DNA of 37,500 bases. Source: Glandiceps talaboti. Its lineage: Eukaryota > Hemichordata > Enteropneusta > Spengelidae. A program made the translations under genes and the position numbers. Below are positions 36,780-37,500 of the stretch, in pieces (positions within the stretch are counted from its first letter, which is position 1; each line of letters opens with the position of its first letter). The notes under the pieces were generated by a model. That model was not told where the DNA came from and did not search any database. It saw only the letters and a list, made by a program, of their open reading frames with translations. Location of the stretch: assembly GCF_964340395.1 (NCBI RefSeq), contig NC_135565.1:17099709-17137208 (forward strand), in the 5' to 3' direction.

Positions 36780-37500
36780 AAATAAGAGAACAAATCAAGT
36801 GTCCAGTTCATTTTGGACAAGTACGTACAATAGTTAACAGAGTAGCTAGAAAATAGGCATATGAAAAGAAACAAATCGAGTCTAGCTTCTAAAATTACTA
36901 ATACTTATCTCCTCTTATCGCCATGATTTATACTGTAATAAATCGACAGCTGCTGGTCTCATAAAAAATATCGAGGATACAGGAAACTACACGTAGGGAG
37001 AGCAGGAATGGGGGCGGAGTCATAGTTACTGAAGTGTGATGGGGACATATTATGGAGTGCATCATAGACAAATATGCTTAATTGAAATTGACACTGTTTG
37101 AAAAATATCAAGAAATATAAATTTTGAAAAATGAAATTGTTTGTGTATCACGAAATTTGCTGCCTGTCATGACACGAACAACTTTCTTTTGTATCAGTAA
37201 AATATGTTAAATACGTTTTTACGTATCTTTTCCCCAGATTTCAACAGTATATGAAATATGTGGTAATACAAAAGTGCTGTACAATAAATATCTGAATATG
37301 ATGCATATTAGCGTGAATGGAAAGAGTTGAATAAAGACAGTCATGTCATCTAAAATCTAGTGAATAAATATAGCGGGTAGAGCATATGGAGTGGATTAAC
37401 CCAACTGTTGTTTTAATATGTGGTCCCAACATGCACAAGATTACGGGGTCAGATCTATACTTCTACCCGACTGCTTAATTAACCTATTGGTAGTGAACAT
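36780..37500. pseudogene. Unit 3 3' flank with LINE fossils, cut by the window edge
   Basis: About 37165-37335 matches the minus-strand LINE fossil of units 1 and 2. From about 37393 the plus strand matches the L1-like remnant at 14892 and 23683. The window ends inside it, so further tandem copies to the right are possible. Confidence 0.55.

Overview
The window reads as nuclear DNA of an animal, most likely an aquatic invertebrate. It is AT-rich, the genes are split by GT-AG introns, and introns and intergenic DNA are full of degenerate LINEs, a Penelope-like retroelement, SINE-like and MITE-like repeats, and very long (AT)n, (ACAT)n, (GTCT)n and (GAAT)n microsatellites. There are no bacterial-style operons or ribosome binding sites. 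I cannot name the phylum from sequence alone; a mollusc, other lophotrochozoan, lancelet, hemichordate or cnidarian would all fit.

Layout. (1) 1-2930: the last, or only, coding exon of an acyl-CoA synthetase of the ACSF2 type, with a twice-repeated YY1-like motif upstream and a possible poly(A) signal downstream. (2) About 3270-4060: a dead L1/Tx1-type reverse transcriptase. (3) From about 4260 to the right edge: three head-to-tail copies of a unit of about 10.9 kb (exon 1 starts at 5841, 16835 and 27630). Each unit carries an upstream region with a conserved palindromic motif, a five-exon gene for a predicted type II membrane glycosyltransferase of the GDP-fucose O-fucosyltransferase superfamily, a degenerate minisatellite of about 112 bp monomers, a block of microsatellites and a SINE-like repeat, and fossil LINE sequence. 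The third unit runs off the right edge inside that LINE sequence.

The three fucosyltransferase-like genes share exact exon phases (0, 2, 0, 1) and nearly the same length (447 and 449 codons for copies 1 and 3). Copy 2 has a one-base deletion in an A-run of exon 1 that breaks the frame, so it is either a pseudogene or a sequencing error. Differences between copies are concentrated in short clusters, two of them next to predicted donor-sugar-binding motifs.

The copies also differ by private insertions. Copy 1 has a LINE fragment upstream with a 6-bp target duplication, a hairpin in intron 1, a MITE-like hairpin in intron 2, a duplicated 300-bp block in intron 3 and nested palindromes in intron 4. 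Copy 2 has a LINE tail in intron 4. Copy 3 has a broken Penelope-like element with a GIY-YIG endonuclease domain in intron 1, placed between (AT)n arrays. No CRISPR array, rRNA or functional tRNA gene was seen. The most unusual structures are the Penelope-like insertion with its inverted, shared end sequence, and the cluster of variable codons in the duplicated enzymes.
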